Source of the DNA: DATBGO01 sp963785765
GTDB taxonomy: Bacteria; Actinomycetota; Actinomycetes; Streptosporangiales; Streptosporangiaceae
DNA: 64,000 nucleotides
Assembly (NCBI GenBank): GCA_963785765.1
Contig: CAWAWM010000004.1
Coordinates: 1,240,001-1,304,000 of the forward strand
Reading direction: 5' to 3'
A program made the position numbers and the translations under genes. How positions within the stretch are numbered: the first letter of the stretch is position 1; the number at the start of each line of letters is the position of its first letter. The notes under the pieces are model-generated. The model did not search any database. It was given only the letters and a program-made list of their open reading frames with translations, and was not told the DNA's origin. Of the stretch, positions 7,776 through 15,200 are shown piece after piece.

Positions 7776-9815
7776 CTATGAGCCGGTGATCAGGGCTGCC
7801 ATCTTCGGGGTTCCGATTCCGGTGGCCTCGTCGTATCCGGGGGTGGTGGGGAACAGGCCGTTGTTGCTGGTGGACTGGCCGATTCCGGTGATGTCATGGA
7901 AATACAGGTGCGGGTCGAGGTTGTAGAGCAGGTACAGCAGCGGGTTGATGTTGCCGCTGCGCTGCCCCTGGAAGCTGTCGCGGTCGGCGATGACGCCCGA
8001 CCACAGCGGCGAGGACAGGCTGGTGCCGCCGACGCCGAACCAGCCAGGCGGGGTCAGGCTGCCGCTGAAGCTGCCGCACGCGCTGGTCGGATCGGTGCCC
8101 GTGCAGTACTCGGCGTACGGCGTGTACTGATCTGCGTTGGCCGAGATGTCGGGGACCTCGCGGCACGGCGTGCCGGCAGCGGCCAGCGAGCACTGGGTGG
8201 TGCCGTTGCCGTAGCTGGTGTAGCGGCTGGTGACGCCTGGCCCGCGCTGGTAGGAGGGCCGTCCCCAGTACTGGCTGGACCCGCCGCCGCCGGCGCCGGT
8301 CGCCCCGTCCGCGCACCAGAAGAAGCCGCTCTGACCGCCCAGAGCGGGACTGGCCGGAAGGTCGCTGCACAGGTTGTCGACGTTCCAGACTGACTCCACG
8401 CCGGCTGGGTAGGCCGGCTCCGGGCTGGTTCCCGGGTTGTCGCTCTCCAGCGAGGTCCCGCCGACGCTGGTCACCCACGGCTGGGCTTCCGGGTCATCGA
8501 CATTGACGATCGTCGTGCCATCAGATCCCAGGCAGTCGAAGGCACCATCGTCGCCAGCCGATGCGAACATGCTCTGGCCCTGTGACGCCATCTGCTCGAA
8601 GATCACGTTCTCCGCCTGGACGTAGGCGGCGCTGACGTCGTTCTCGCACACTCCCCAGCTGGAGCTGACCACCGAGGCGGAGTCGTCGTTAGCGATCTTG
8701 GCGTACTCGTCGAGCGAGGTCTGCCCGGTGTAGTCGTTGGGCGCGTCGTAGACCAGGATGTGCCGCGCGTCAGGCGCGATCGTCAGCTGCATCTCGATGT
8801 CGGCGTTGACCTCGATGTCCCCGCCGTAGCCGGGGACGCAGGTGTCGCCGGACGGGCAGGCTGTGGTCAGCGGGCCGCCATCCACGTTGATGTTCACCAA
8901 CGGCGGGGCGTACTGCGGGCCGTAGAAGGTGTGCGCCCAGGTGGTGATGTCCGACTGCGTATAGGCGGACAGCTCGAAGACGGCCAGGCTGACGCCCGTG
9001 CCCTTGCCTCTCGGTCCTGCATCGGGGGCGCCGTAGATCGAGTTCGTCTGCGATGGCGTCAGCCCGCTGCAGCCAGGGCCGCCGCCGTAGCCGTACGGGA
9101 AGACGACGTCGTTGTTGACCTCATTAAACAATTGCTCGCGCGTCACGTAAGGCGTCTCGCAGCCGGGCGATGACCCTCTCGGCTTGCCCGCCGGGCGCCT
9201 CACGTGCTGCGCGCGCGCGATCATCGAGTGCTCGCGGACCGTGTCGGACAGCCCGACCACGCCGAGCACCTCGGGAGCCAGCGCTGCGGGCAGCTGGACG
9301 GCCGCGGAATTGGAGAAATAACGCACGCCGCGGGGGTCACGGTAGGTGCTCAGCACGGTCCGGAACGCGGCTGACACCCGCTGGCTCGACCCTGTGGCGA
9401 GAACCAGGAACGGCGAGGACGCCCGCTGCACCCTCAGGCCGCCGGCCGCCAGGTAACGGTCTACCGCGGCCCGGGCCGCCGCGGCGGGCGCGAACCGAGC
9501 GTCGAACTGGCCGTTCGCCAGCCAGTGGTGGTACGTGCCGCTGTCCCTGGTGTACAGGCCCCTCAGCATGCTGATGAGCGCGGCCGGGTTCCGGGGCGCG
9601 AGAGCCACCTCGACCGACATCCGCGAGCTGCTGTAGGCGCCGGTGACGTGATCAGTGGTGGGTGTCAGGCTGCCGCCGAGCGTGACGAAGCGCGGCACGC
9701 CCGATGATGCCGCCGCGACGGCAGCAGATGAAGCAAACGCGCCGGTCAGCGCGGTGATCGCCAGCCCTAAGACGGCGACAGCACCAGCACGCACCGGAAG
9801 GTGAATCAGTCCCAT
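7776..9815 (-). CDS. Secreted S53 (sedolisin/kumamolisin-type) serine protease
   Basis: This 679-residue pre-pro-enzyme starts with a signal peptide (residues 1 to about 36, hydrophobic LGLAITALTGAFA, cleavage near AVAAA-SS). A pro-kumamolisin activation domain follows (about 40-200, with TYHHWLA) and then an S53 catalytic domain. The expected triad is visible: Glu335 and Asp339 in GGDIEVNADIEM, the oxyanion Asp near 422 in SAGDDGA, and Ser599 in GVGGTSLSSPLWSG. The C-terminal Ca-binding region follows (FHDITGIG and PGYDEATGIGTP). S53 enzymes are endopeptidases most active at acid pH, so an extracellular nutrient-scavenging role fits. The gene stands alone, with a terminator hairpin behind it. 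Confidence 0.95.
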   Translation of the reverse strand: MGLIHLPVRAGAVAVLGLAITALTGAFASSAAVAAASSGVPRFVTLGGSLTPTTDHVTGAYSSSRMSVEVALAPRNPAALISMLRGLYTRDSGTYHHWLANGQFDARFAPAAAARAAVDRYLAAGGLRVQRASSPFLVLATGSSQRVSAAFRTVLSTYRDPRGVRYFSNSAAVQLPAALAPEVLGVVGLSDTVREHSMIARAQHVRRPAGKPRGSSPGCETPYVTREQLFNEVNNDVVFPYGYGGGPGCSGLTPSQTNSIYGAPDAGPRGKGTGVSLAVFELSAYTQSDITTWAHTFYGPQYAPPLVNINVDGGPLTTACPSGDTCVPGYGGDIEVNADIEMQLTIAPDARHILVYDAPNDYTGQTSLDEYAKIANDDSASVVSSSWGVCENDVSAAYVQAENVIFEQMASQGQSMFASAGDDGAFDCLGSDGTTIVNVDDPEAQPWVTSVGGTSLESDNPGTSPEPAYPAGVESVWNVDNLCSDLPASPALGGQSGFFWCADGATGAGGGGSSQYWGRPSYQRGPGVTSRYTSYGNGTTQCSLAAAGTPCREVPDISANADQYTPYAEYCTGTDPTSACGSFSGSLTPPGWFGVGGTSLSSPLWSGVIADRDSFQGQRSGNINPLLYLLYNLDPHLYFHDITGIGQSTSNNGLFPTTPGYDEATGIGTPKMAALITGS

Positions 9816-10188
9816 CCAAGCCTCCTCGGGCTTCTGCGATCGTCGGCCGGATGACCGTCATTGCCGGTAGCCGACGAGAGCTGCCCGGCACACGCCGGGC
9901 TTTAAGCATCAGGCCTATCACAGCGCAACGTCCACGTCCGTGTGGTCTTATAAGAGTCTTATTATCGGATGATTAAAGGCGTCTATATGCCCACCTGGCC
10001 CTGCATGGTCTATATCGCGTTCTTTATCGATGGTTCTCCCGGCGCATCCTGCGCTGGCGCGCCGTCACCCAGCTTCGATAGTGCCGATGCCTTCAGCGTG
10101 CTGGTCGCCCGCCTCCTTGAAGACGGCGGCGGGCTTTCTGGTTGTCGGCGATCACGTAATTCGTGACCGTCCCTGCCGGACGCGGCAG
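9816..10188. promoter_or_regulatory. Upstream region of the S53 gene with direct repeats and a hairpin
   Basis: This intergenic region has no gene. Near its middle is an AT-rich patch with the direct repeats GTCTTATAA (9945-9953) and GTCTTATTA (9956-9964), 11 bp apart, containing the palindrome TCTTATAAGA. Between these and the protease start is a GCCCGGC/GCCGGGC stem (9883-9900) that would lie in the 5' leader. These could be an activator or repressor site and a leader hairpin; no -10/-35 is certain. Confidence 0.4.
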
Positions 10189-10350
10189 TCAGTGGACCTC
10201 CAGCGCCATGCGAGGCGCGATGCCGAACTCCGTCTCGGCGAACCCGCGATCGATGAAGCCCGCGGCACGGTGGAACCCCAGCGCATGCCCGCTGGCGGTC
10301 ACTTCCACGTGACCTGTGCCTCGTGCTCGCAGCGCATCCGCGATCGGGCT
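10189..10350 (-). pseudogene. GNAT acetyltransferase C-terminal remnant
   Basis: The last 50 or so residues of a minus-strand frame read HVEVTASGHALGFHRAAGFI and then end in RMALEVH. This is the typical final strand-helix-strand of GNAT acetyltransferases (A-x-x-F-Y-x-x-x-G-F followed by P-R-M-x-x). The rest of the domain is missing because the frame runs into the end of the SRPBCC gene. It is a fragment, not a gene. Confidence 0.7.
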
Positions 10351-10822
10351 ACCGGGAAGGACCGGCGGATTCGGTGACTGCCTTGATCCTTTCCAGGGTG
10401 ACCCGCATGCCGTCCAGGTTGGTGCGGCCGCGCGCAAACCCGGCGACCATCCAGTACAGGCGCATGAGCGGCGTCTCGGCTAGCTCAAACGACTCGGTGA
10501 CATCGGTACCCGCCGCGCTGGGTACCAGCTGGTAGCGCCACGTGTTCACGGTCATCCCGCCCGGCCCGGCCACCGCGAAGGCGAACTCGCGCCCCGGATC
10601 GCATGCCACCACCGTGCAGACAGTCCAGTACACCGGCCCCCGGCCGTTGCGCCGGACATGACCGCGGAAACGCGCCCCGGCCACGGGCCCGCTAGCGCCG
10701 CCGAGCCATTCCGCCTCAAACGTCTCGGGACTGAACTCCCCGACCCGGGTGATGTCACTCACCAGATCCCAGACCCGGTCAGCGGATGCCGCCATATGAA
10801 CCGTGACCGAACCATGCATCAC
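10349..10822 (-). CDS. SRPBCC-family (polyketide cyclase/dehydrase-like) protein
   Basis: This 157-residue protein fits the START/SRPBCC fold. It opens with SVTVHMAASADRVWDLVSDITRVGEFSPE, the standard first strand and helix pair, followed by a glycine-rich beta-sheet (ARFRGHVRRNGRG, CDPGREFAFAV, TWRYQLVPSAAGTDVTESFEL) and a long C-terminal helix (RGRTNLDGMRVTLERIKAV). Members bind hydrophobic ligands in a deep cavity; some cyclise polyketides, many have no known ligand. No biosynthetic genes adjoin it, so the ligand is unknown. Confidence 0.85.
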   Translation of the reverse strand: MMHGSVTVHMAASADRVWDLVSDITRVGEFSPETFEAEWLGGASGPVAGARFRGHVRRNGRGPVYWTVCTVVACDPGREFAFAVAGPGGMTVNTWRYQLVPSAAGTDVTESFELAETPLMRLYWMVAGFARGRTNLDGMRVTLERIKAVTESAGPSR

Positions 10823-11373
10823 CTAAGCGTATGGGGTCACCCGGCAGGCACCGGCCACCGTCCTAGTCCCAGCCACTCCACCCCGCGCGTTGCGCGGACA
10901 TCCGCTTTCGCGGCGGATCGGCCGCCGAGGTGGCTCGGACGCCTCCGCGGAAACCATCGTAAGAGGAAGGTTGTCAAGCCGGCTGGCGTGAGTGTTGTGT
11001 CAGTGCTGGTCATAGTGACGGGCGGGCTGGCTTGGCCAGGAGGTTACGGATGGTGATCGGCGGCCGGGCGGTTCCGCGGCATGGCGGGACAGCCGGGCGG
11101 GCGCTGCCTGCCGGCGGGCTGGGTGGTGTGTGGTTGTCCGTCCCGGGTGTGCGGGTGTCCTGCAGCACCGTGCGTCTCTGCGTAGTCATCAACCGGGTTG
11201 TCCCTGGTGCCGTCTGGCGGCCGGGTCCCGACAGCGCGCAATCGAGCTCGTGCAGGGTGCGGCGGGACTGCCCATGGTTTCCGGCGAGCTTCATGGCTCT
11301 ACGCCCATGCGGGCTCGTCCCGCCGCCGGGAGGAAGGTCTTCGCAGGCCAGCGGTGCGGGCCGGGTGGTTACC
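10823..11373. other. Non-coding region including the 3' flank of the IS110 element
   Basis: The first 150 bp hold small GC-rich hairpins (for example CCGCGC-GTT-GCGCGG) and no gene. About 380 bp immediately past the IS110 transposase stop (10990-11373) are also without a credible frame. A long 3' non-coding end is normal for the IS1111 subgroup of IS110 elements, which encode their guide (bridge) RNA near an element end. I cannot fold or align it here, and the element's right boundary is not defined. Confidence 0.4.
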
Positions 11374-12738
11374 TCATGCGGCCGCCGCGACGGCCAGGGC
11401 AGCGGGCCGGGCGGGGATCTGGCCGGCCGCGATGCGGGCGTCCCAGGCGCGCCCGGTGGTGACCACCGCCCACAGCCAGCGCAAGATGGTGGCGGCGCAG
11501 GCGGTGCGGGCCTGCCCGTCGGTGAGCTGGTTCTGGTTCCGGCTGGTCCAGCGGTCGTACTTGCCCGCCAGTACCCGGTTGTGGCGCAGCGCGCCCCGCA
11601 CCGCGCGCCAGGCCGCCGTGCGCAGGCCGGGCCGGCCGCGGCGGGAGATCCGGGTCTTGCCGGTGATAGTGGCCGAGGTGTGCTCGGACGGGCTGAGCCC
11701 GGCGTGCTTGACGACGGCGCGGCCGGAGGCGAACCGGGTCAGGTCACCGGTCTCGGCGAGGATCACCGCGCCGGACAGGGCGGACATCCCGTCGATACTG
11801 GCTACTAGCCCGGCCAGGCCAAGGTCGGCGAGCATGCCGGTCATCAGCGCCTCGGTGGCGGCCAGCCGGCCGCGCAGCGACCGCCAGTCCTCCAGCAGCA
11901 GGTGCAGTCGTTCCAGCGCGCCGCGCCGCTGCGCGGCGACCCCGGCGGTGCCGGTCAGCGCGTCCCGGACGTCCCGGACGATGCTGTGCCGGACGATCTT
12001 GCCATCCCAGCGCGGCAGCTCGCGGCGGACCGCGGCCAGGAACTTGTCATAGCCCATCGTCCGCAGCCGGGCCGGGATCCCGTTGCACCGCCCGGTGACC
12101 ACCGCCATCGCGGCCAGCCACGAGACCGATTCCAGTGGCCGGCGCGCCGCGGCCAGCGGGGCCGGCCACGCGCAGCCCAGCAGGTCCCCGGCCTGCTGCA
12201 TGCACGAGGTCACGTCCGCCACCAGCGCGAACCGGCGGGCACCCAGGTGCCGCAGCCGCGCCCAGTCCGCGCTGGCCCGCTCGGGCAGGTAGCACTCCAG
12301 CTTGGTCACCAGCTTGCCGATCAGGTAGGCGTCGCGCTGATCGGTCTTGTCCCGGGTGTAGTCGTCTTTCTCCCGCTCCTTATGCACCGCCAGCGACTGC
12401 ACGCACACGAACCCGTGACCGGCCGCATCCGCCAGCCCCATCAATGCCTTCCACCGGTGCCCGGTCGGCTCGCACGCCACCACCAGGCCCGCGAACCCCG
12501 CCCCGGCGGCGCGTCCGGCCATCCACTCCAGCAGCCCGGCCAGCTCATAGGCTTTCGCGTTCTTCACCGTCCTGCGGGCCAGCACCCGGCCCTCATGATC
12601 AACCAGCACCGCGGCCTGTTTGTCCTCACCCAGATCGACCGCCAGCACCGCCCGGTCCTTCAAGACCACCTGGCGAAGCCCGGCGAGCTTCCGGTTCCGG
12701 TTCCGGTCAGCCCGCGTCAACCCGCTACCCTGAGCCAC
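11374..12738 (-). CDS. IS110-family transposase (DEDD recombinase), intact
   Basis: The 454-residue product has both IS110 domains. The N-terminal DEDD_Tnp_IS110 domain shows VLAVDLGEDKQ (first Asp), VVACEPTGHRW (Glu) and DKTDQRDAYLIGKL (two Asp). The C-terminal Transposase_20 domain starts at VASIDGMSALSGAVILAETG and carries the Ser-containing stretch HAGLSPSEHTSATITGK. I place the start at the GTG at 12738, because AGGAGGACGTTC lies just before it; the frame is open to 12897 without another good signal. The enzyme recombines DNA under guidance of an element-encoded RNA in characterised members. It appears complete. The same Shine-Dalgarno is part of a perfect inverted repeat. Confidence 0.92.
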   Translation of the reverse strand: MAQGSGLTRADRNRNRKLAGLRQVVLKDRAVLAVDLGEDKQAAVLVDHEGRVLARRTVKNAKAYELAGLLEWMAGRAAGAGFAGLVVACEPTGHRWKALMGLADAAGHGFVCVQSLAVHKEREKDDYTRDKTDQRDAYLIGKLVTKLECYLPERASADWARLRHLGARRFALVADVTSCMQQAGDLLGCAWPAPLAAARRPLESVSWLAAMAVVTGRCNGIPARLRTMGYDKFLAAVRRELPRWDGKIVRHSIVRDVRDALTGTAGVAAQRRGALERLHLLLEDWRSLRGRLAATEALMTGMLADLGLAGLVASIDGMSALSGAVILAETGDLTRFASGRAVVKHAGLSPSEHTSATITGKTRISRRGRPGLRTAAWRAVRGALRHNRVLAGKYDRWTSRNQNQLTDGQARTACAATILRWLWAVVTTGRAWDARIAAGQIPARPAALAVAAAA

Positions 12739-12795
12739 GAACGTCCTCCTGCTGTCTTGGGATCTGAAGCCCGTCATCACATCAGGAGGACGTTC
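12739..12795 (-). promoter_or_regulatory. Shine-Dalgarno-sequestering hairpin before the IS110 transposase
   Basis: GAACGTCCTCCTG (12739-12751) and CAGGAGGACGTTC (12783-12795) are perfect 13-bp inverted arms with a 31-bp spacer. On the minus-strand mRNA the downstream arm contains the transposase ribosome-binding site AGGAGGA, and the upstream arm is its exact complement. The hairpin would hide the site, a usual way for insertion sequences to keep read-through transcripts from being translated. Confidence 0.65.
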
Positions 12796-12895
12796 CTTCA
12801 GCAATCCGAACGAAGCCAACAGGTAGTTACTACGCTCACATCTGCCGCCGACAGCTTCATCCCCGCCCGGGGTTGTTGTTCCGTACAGTTCGAGC

Positions 12896-13210
12896 ATGCG
12901 CGGTGATGAGGAACGAGTTGTAACGGCCTACGCAAGCTGGCTCGAGGGACAGGGCTGCGCCGGACGTGGAGAGGACAAGCTCTATGCCGAGGCCAAGGGC
13001 CGGACCGCGGCGATCGGTCTAGATGTGGACACGTTGTACGGCCAGCTCCTGAGGCGAATGAAAGATCCCGGGACTAGCGCTCAGTACGCGGTCGTGGTCC
13101 CAACGGCTGCGTTGTCTGCAGCTCTTCGTGTGCCCGCTTGGGTTCGCGACCGGCTTCACATTGGCGTGTACGAGGTAGACGATGACGGAACAGTGCACCC
13201 GCACAGCTGA
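12896..13210 (+). CDS. Hypothetical protein, 104 aa
   Basis: This small soluble product has a helical N-terminus (EERVVTAYASWLEGQG), a conserved-looking middle (DKLYAEAKGRTAAIGLDVDTLYGQLLRRM) and a strand-rich end (YAVVVPTAALSAALRVPAWV, IGVYEVDDDGTVHPHS). The mix of E-A-K and later hydrophobic strands recalls small nuclease-fold proteins, but no catalytic motif is clear. It starts just beyond the 5' flank of the IS110 element, so its promoter may have been disturbed by the insertion. I do not know its function. Confidence 0.6.
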   Translation: MRGDEERVVTAYASWLEGQGCAGRGEDKLYAEAKGRTAAIGLDVDTLYGQLLRRMKDPGTSAQYAVVVPTAALSAALRVPAWVRDRLHIGVYEVDDDGTVHPHS

Positions 13211-13284
13211 CTGATCGCACTCACATACCGCACTCGGTAACTTTTGGGCTTCTCGGCGGCGGGAGGCAAGCGCAGTGTCTGGGC

Positions 13285-14212
13285 ATGAGGACCTTCGCCG
13301 ACCTGCCGTCCGTCCCGTCGTATTCTGTGGCGTCGTTCACTGATCAGCTGCGGCTGGCGGTGGCGGCGTACCTGGCCCGTTTTCCAGGGCTCCTCTCGGT
13401 ACCACACCGAGTCCGACCTGCGCTGCTACCTGGCCTGGTGCGCAGAACGCGGCCTGGACCCGCTTGCCGCGTGCCGCCCGTACCTCGAGCTGTACATCCG
13501 GTGGATGCAGGAAATCCGCCGGTTCAAGCCCTCGACAGTGTCACGGCGGTTCTCAGTCACCGCCGGGTTCTACCGGACCTGCGTGATCGATGGCCTGCTG
13601 GAACATTCACCCGCCGAGCACGTCCGCCGACCCTCCGTCCCACCCGAATCGCCGACCCTGGGGTTCACCCGCCTGCAGTTCGAGGCACTCCTCACCGCCG
13701 CGCGGGAGTCGCCGAACCTATTCGACTTCGCGCTGGTAGCCAAGCTCGGGCTGCTCGGCTTGCGGATCTTCGAAGCCACCGGTGCCGACATCGCTGACCT
13801 CGGCGAAGAACACGGCCACCGGGTGCTGCGCGTGTGCGGCAAAGGCGCCAAGGTCGTGTTGGTCCCGCTGCCACCGGCGGTCGGGCGCGCTATCGATCGC
13901 GCGATCGGCGCCCGCACCCGCGGGCCGATCCTGCTCAGCAGCCGCGGCTCCCGGATGGACCGCCACGCCGCAACCCGCCGGCTGCGGCACCTGGCCGGCA
14001 CTGCTGGCGTGCGCATTGCCCGGCCACATCCTCATATGCTCGGGCACACCTTCGTGACGACCATGCTCGGCGCGGGCGTGGACCTGCGGGACGCGCAAAT
14101 CGCCGCCCGCCATGCCGGCCCACGGACCACGATGCGCGACGACCGCGCCCGCAAGAATCTCGACCGTCACCCGAACTACATTCTCGCCGCCTACATGGCG
14201 TCAGGCACCTGA
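13285..14212 (+). pseudogene. Tyrosine recombinase/integrase, frameshifted and catalytically dead
   Basis: Two frames join into one integrase of about 308 residues. The first (13285 to about 13383) reads TDQLRLAVAAYLARF; dropping one T from the TTTT run at about 13381-13384 continues into QGSSRYHTESDLRCYLAW and the rest to 14212. The core-binding domain is followed by the catalytic domain (GLLGLRIFEATGADIADL holds the first Arg). The box that should read H-x-L-R-H is HMLGH (Gly at codon 14042-14044), and the stretch corresponding to T-T-M-R-Y-D-R has Asp for the nucleophile Tyr (codon 14138-14140). Loss of the frame, an active-site Arg and the Tyr makes it non-functional. It probably once mobilised part of this accessory region. 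Confidence 0.85.
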
Positions 14213-14220
14213 GCGCCCGC

Positions 14221-14258
14221 TTGGATATAGCAGTGAATGCATATACCATAGAATGCAT
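14221..14258 (+). promoter_or_regulatory. Leaderless promoter with overlapping operator of the HigBA-type pair
   Basis: TTGGAT (14221-14226) and TACCAT (14244-14249) are separated by 17 bp, and the toxin ATG begins 8 bp after the -10 hexamer, which fits a leaderless transcript. Two copies of GAATGCAT, at 14235-14242 and 14251-14258, overlap the -10 and the start codon, 16 bp apart. They are the likely binding sites for the antitoxin's autorepression. Confidence 0.6.
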
Positions 14259-14622
14259 GGCAGGCTTGTACGAGGTGGAGATCGAACCGGAAGTCCGGTC
14301 CTGGCTGGCCAGCCTGCCCGACCGCGACTTCGGCCGAGCTGACTTCCTCGTCGGCCTGCTCGCCGAGCATGCCGAAGATCTTGGCGAGCCGTACACACGT
14401 CACCTCGGCGGGAAGGTCAGGGAATTGCGGTTCCACCTGCTGCGCGAGCAGACCAGAGTCACTTACTGGCTCGCGCCGCGACGGCGCGTGATCTTACTGA
14501 CAGTGTTCCGCAAGACCCGCAGCGCCGAGACCGCAGAAGTGACCAGGGCACTGCGAGCGCAAGAGATCTGTGAGAGCACGCACGGCAGCGCGCATGAGAT
14601 GTTCGACCGGGAGGTGACCTGA
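14257..14622 (+). CDS. RelE/HigB-type toxin (phage-derived Gp49-like)
   Basis: This is a 121-residue toxin of the RelE/ParE superfamily, HigB/Gp49-like branch. It begins MAGLYEVEIEPEVRSWLASL and has the family core LGEPYTRHLGGKVRELRFHL followed by QTRVTYWLAPRRRVILLTVFRKTRS. The late basic cluster and the KTR segment are where HigB enzymes hold the residues that cut ribosome-bound mRNA. The frame is open far upstream, but the ATG at 14257 matches the family start and the promoter. It precedes the antitoxin gene by 1 bp, the toxin-first order typical of higBA. Confidence 0.88.
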   Translation: MAGLYEVEIEPEVRSWLASLPDRDFGRADFLVGLLAEHAEDLGEPYTRHLGGKVRELRFHLLREQTRVTYWLAPRRRVILLTVFRKTRSAETAEVTRALRAQEICESTHGSAHEMFDREVT

Positions 14623-14623
14623 C

Positions 14624-14920
14624 ATGACTACCGAGCATTCCTTCTACGAGGAAATCGCGGCGCCGCGGCGCGGCAGCCAGGAATACCGTGAGGGATACGC
14701 CGAGGCCCGGCGTGCTTTCCTGATCGGCCAGGCCGTCCGCGAACGTCGGCTAGCCCTGGGCCTGTCCCAGGTCGAGCTAGCCACTCGCGCGGGCATGACC
14801 CAGCCCGCGCTCTCACGGCTAGAAGCGGGCGGCGTCGTCCCCACGATTCCGCTGCTGGAAAGGATCAGCGCAGCCCTCGACGCCGACCTCATCGTAAAAC
14901 TCGCACCCCACGCTGCCTGA
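14624..14920 (+). CDS. XRE-family antitoxin (HigA-type)
   Basis: This 98-residue protein has a helical N-terminus (about residues 1-35) and a helix-turn-helix of the Xre/Cro type (RRLALGLSQVELATRAGMTQ, then PALSRLEAGGVVPTIPLLERI). In the family the N- or C-terminal extension wraps the toxin and the HTH represses the shared promoter; the GAATGCAT repeats at 14235-14258 are the obvious targets. The toxin stop and this ATG are 1 bp apart, indicating translational coupling. Confidence 0.88.
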   Translation: MTTEHSFYEEIAAPRRGSQEYREGYAEARRAFLIGQAVRERRLALGLSQVELATRAGMTQPALSRLEAGGVVPTIPLLERISAALDADLIVKLAPHAA

Positions 14921-14962
14921 ACTTCCGGCCGCCATGGTTGTCACATACGCATTCGATTCTGC

Positions 14963-14984
14963 CGATGAGCGGACGCGCTCATCG
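14963..14984 (+). terminator. Hairpin downstream of the toxin-antitoxin pair
   Basis: CGATGAGCG and CGCTCATCG are a perfect 9-bp stem with a 4-base loop, 42 bp past the antitoxin stop. There is no U-tract, but the position fits transcription termination. Confidence 0.5.
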
Positions 14985-15200
14985 AGGTTATGCCGATGAT
15001 CCGCATCTGCGTGTCTTCCGCGACTGTCAATCTTCATTGCTAACGCCTGAGTCGGAAGATTCGGCGGAAGCAATATAGATAACTGCTACGTAAATGGATA
15101 GGTGCCGGGCCGTTTGCGGGTCGGTGTCTGGGGTGATCTAGTGAGCCGGCCGGGCGTGGCTTGTTGATTACGGTGCGCCGGCAATGATCAAGTATGGTTC

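Noticed and set aside
11902..12906. 334-codon plus-strand frame opposite the IS110 transposase
   Set aside because: Antisense of conserved DEDD motifs with Pro/Gln/Arg-rich composition and no start signal.
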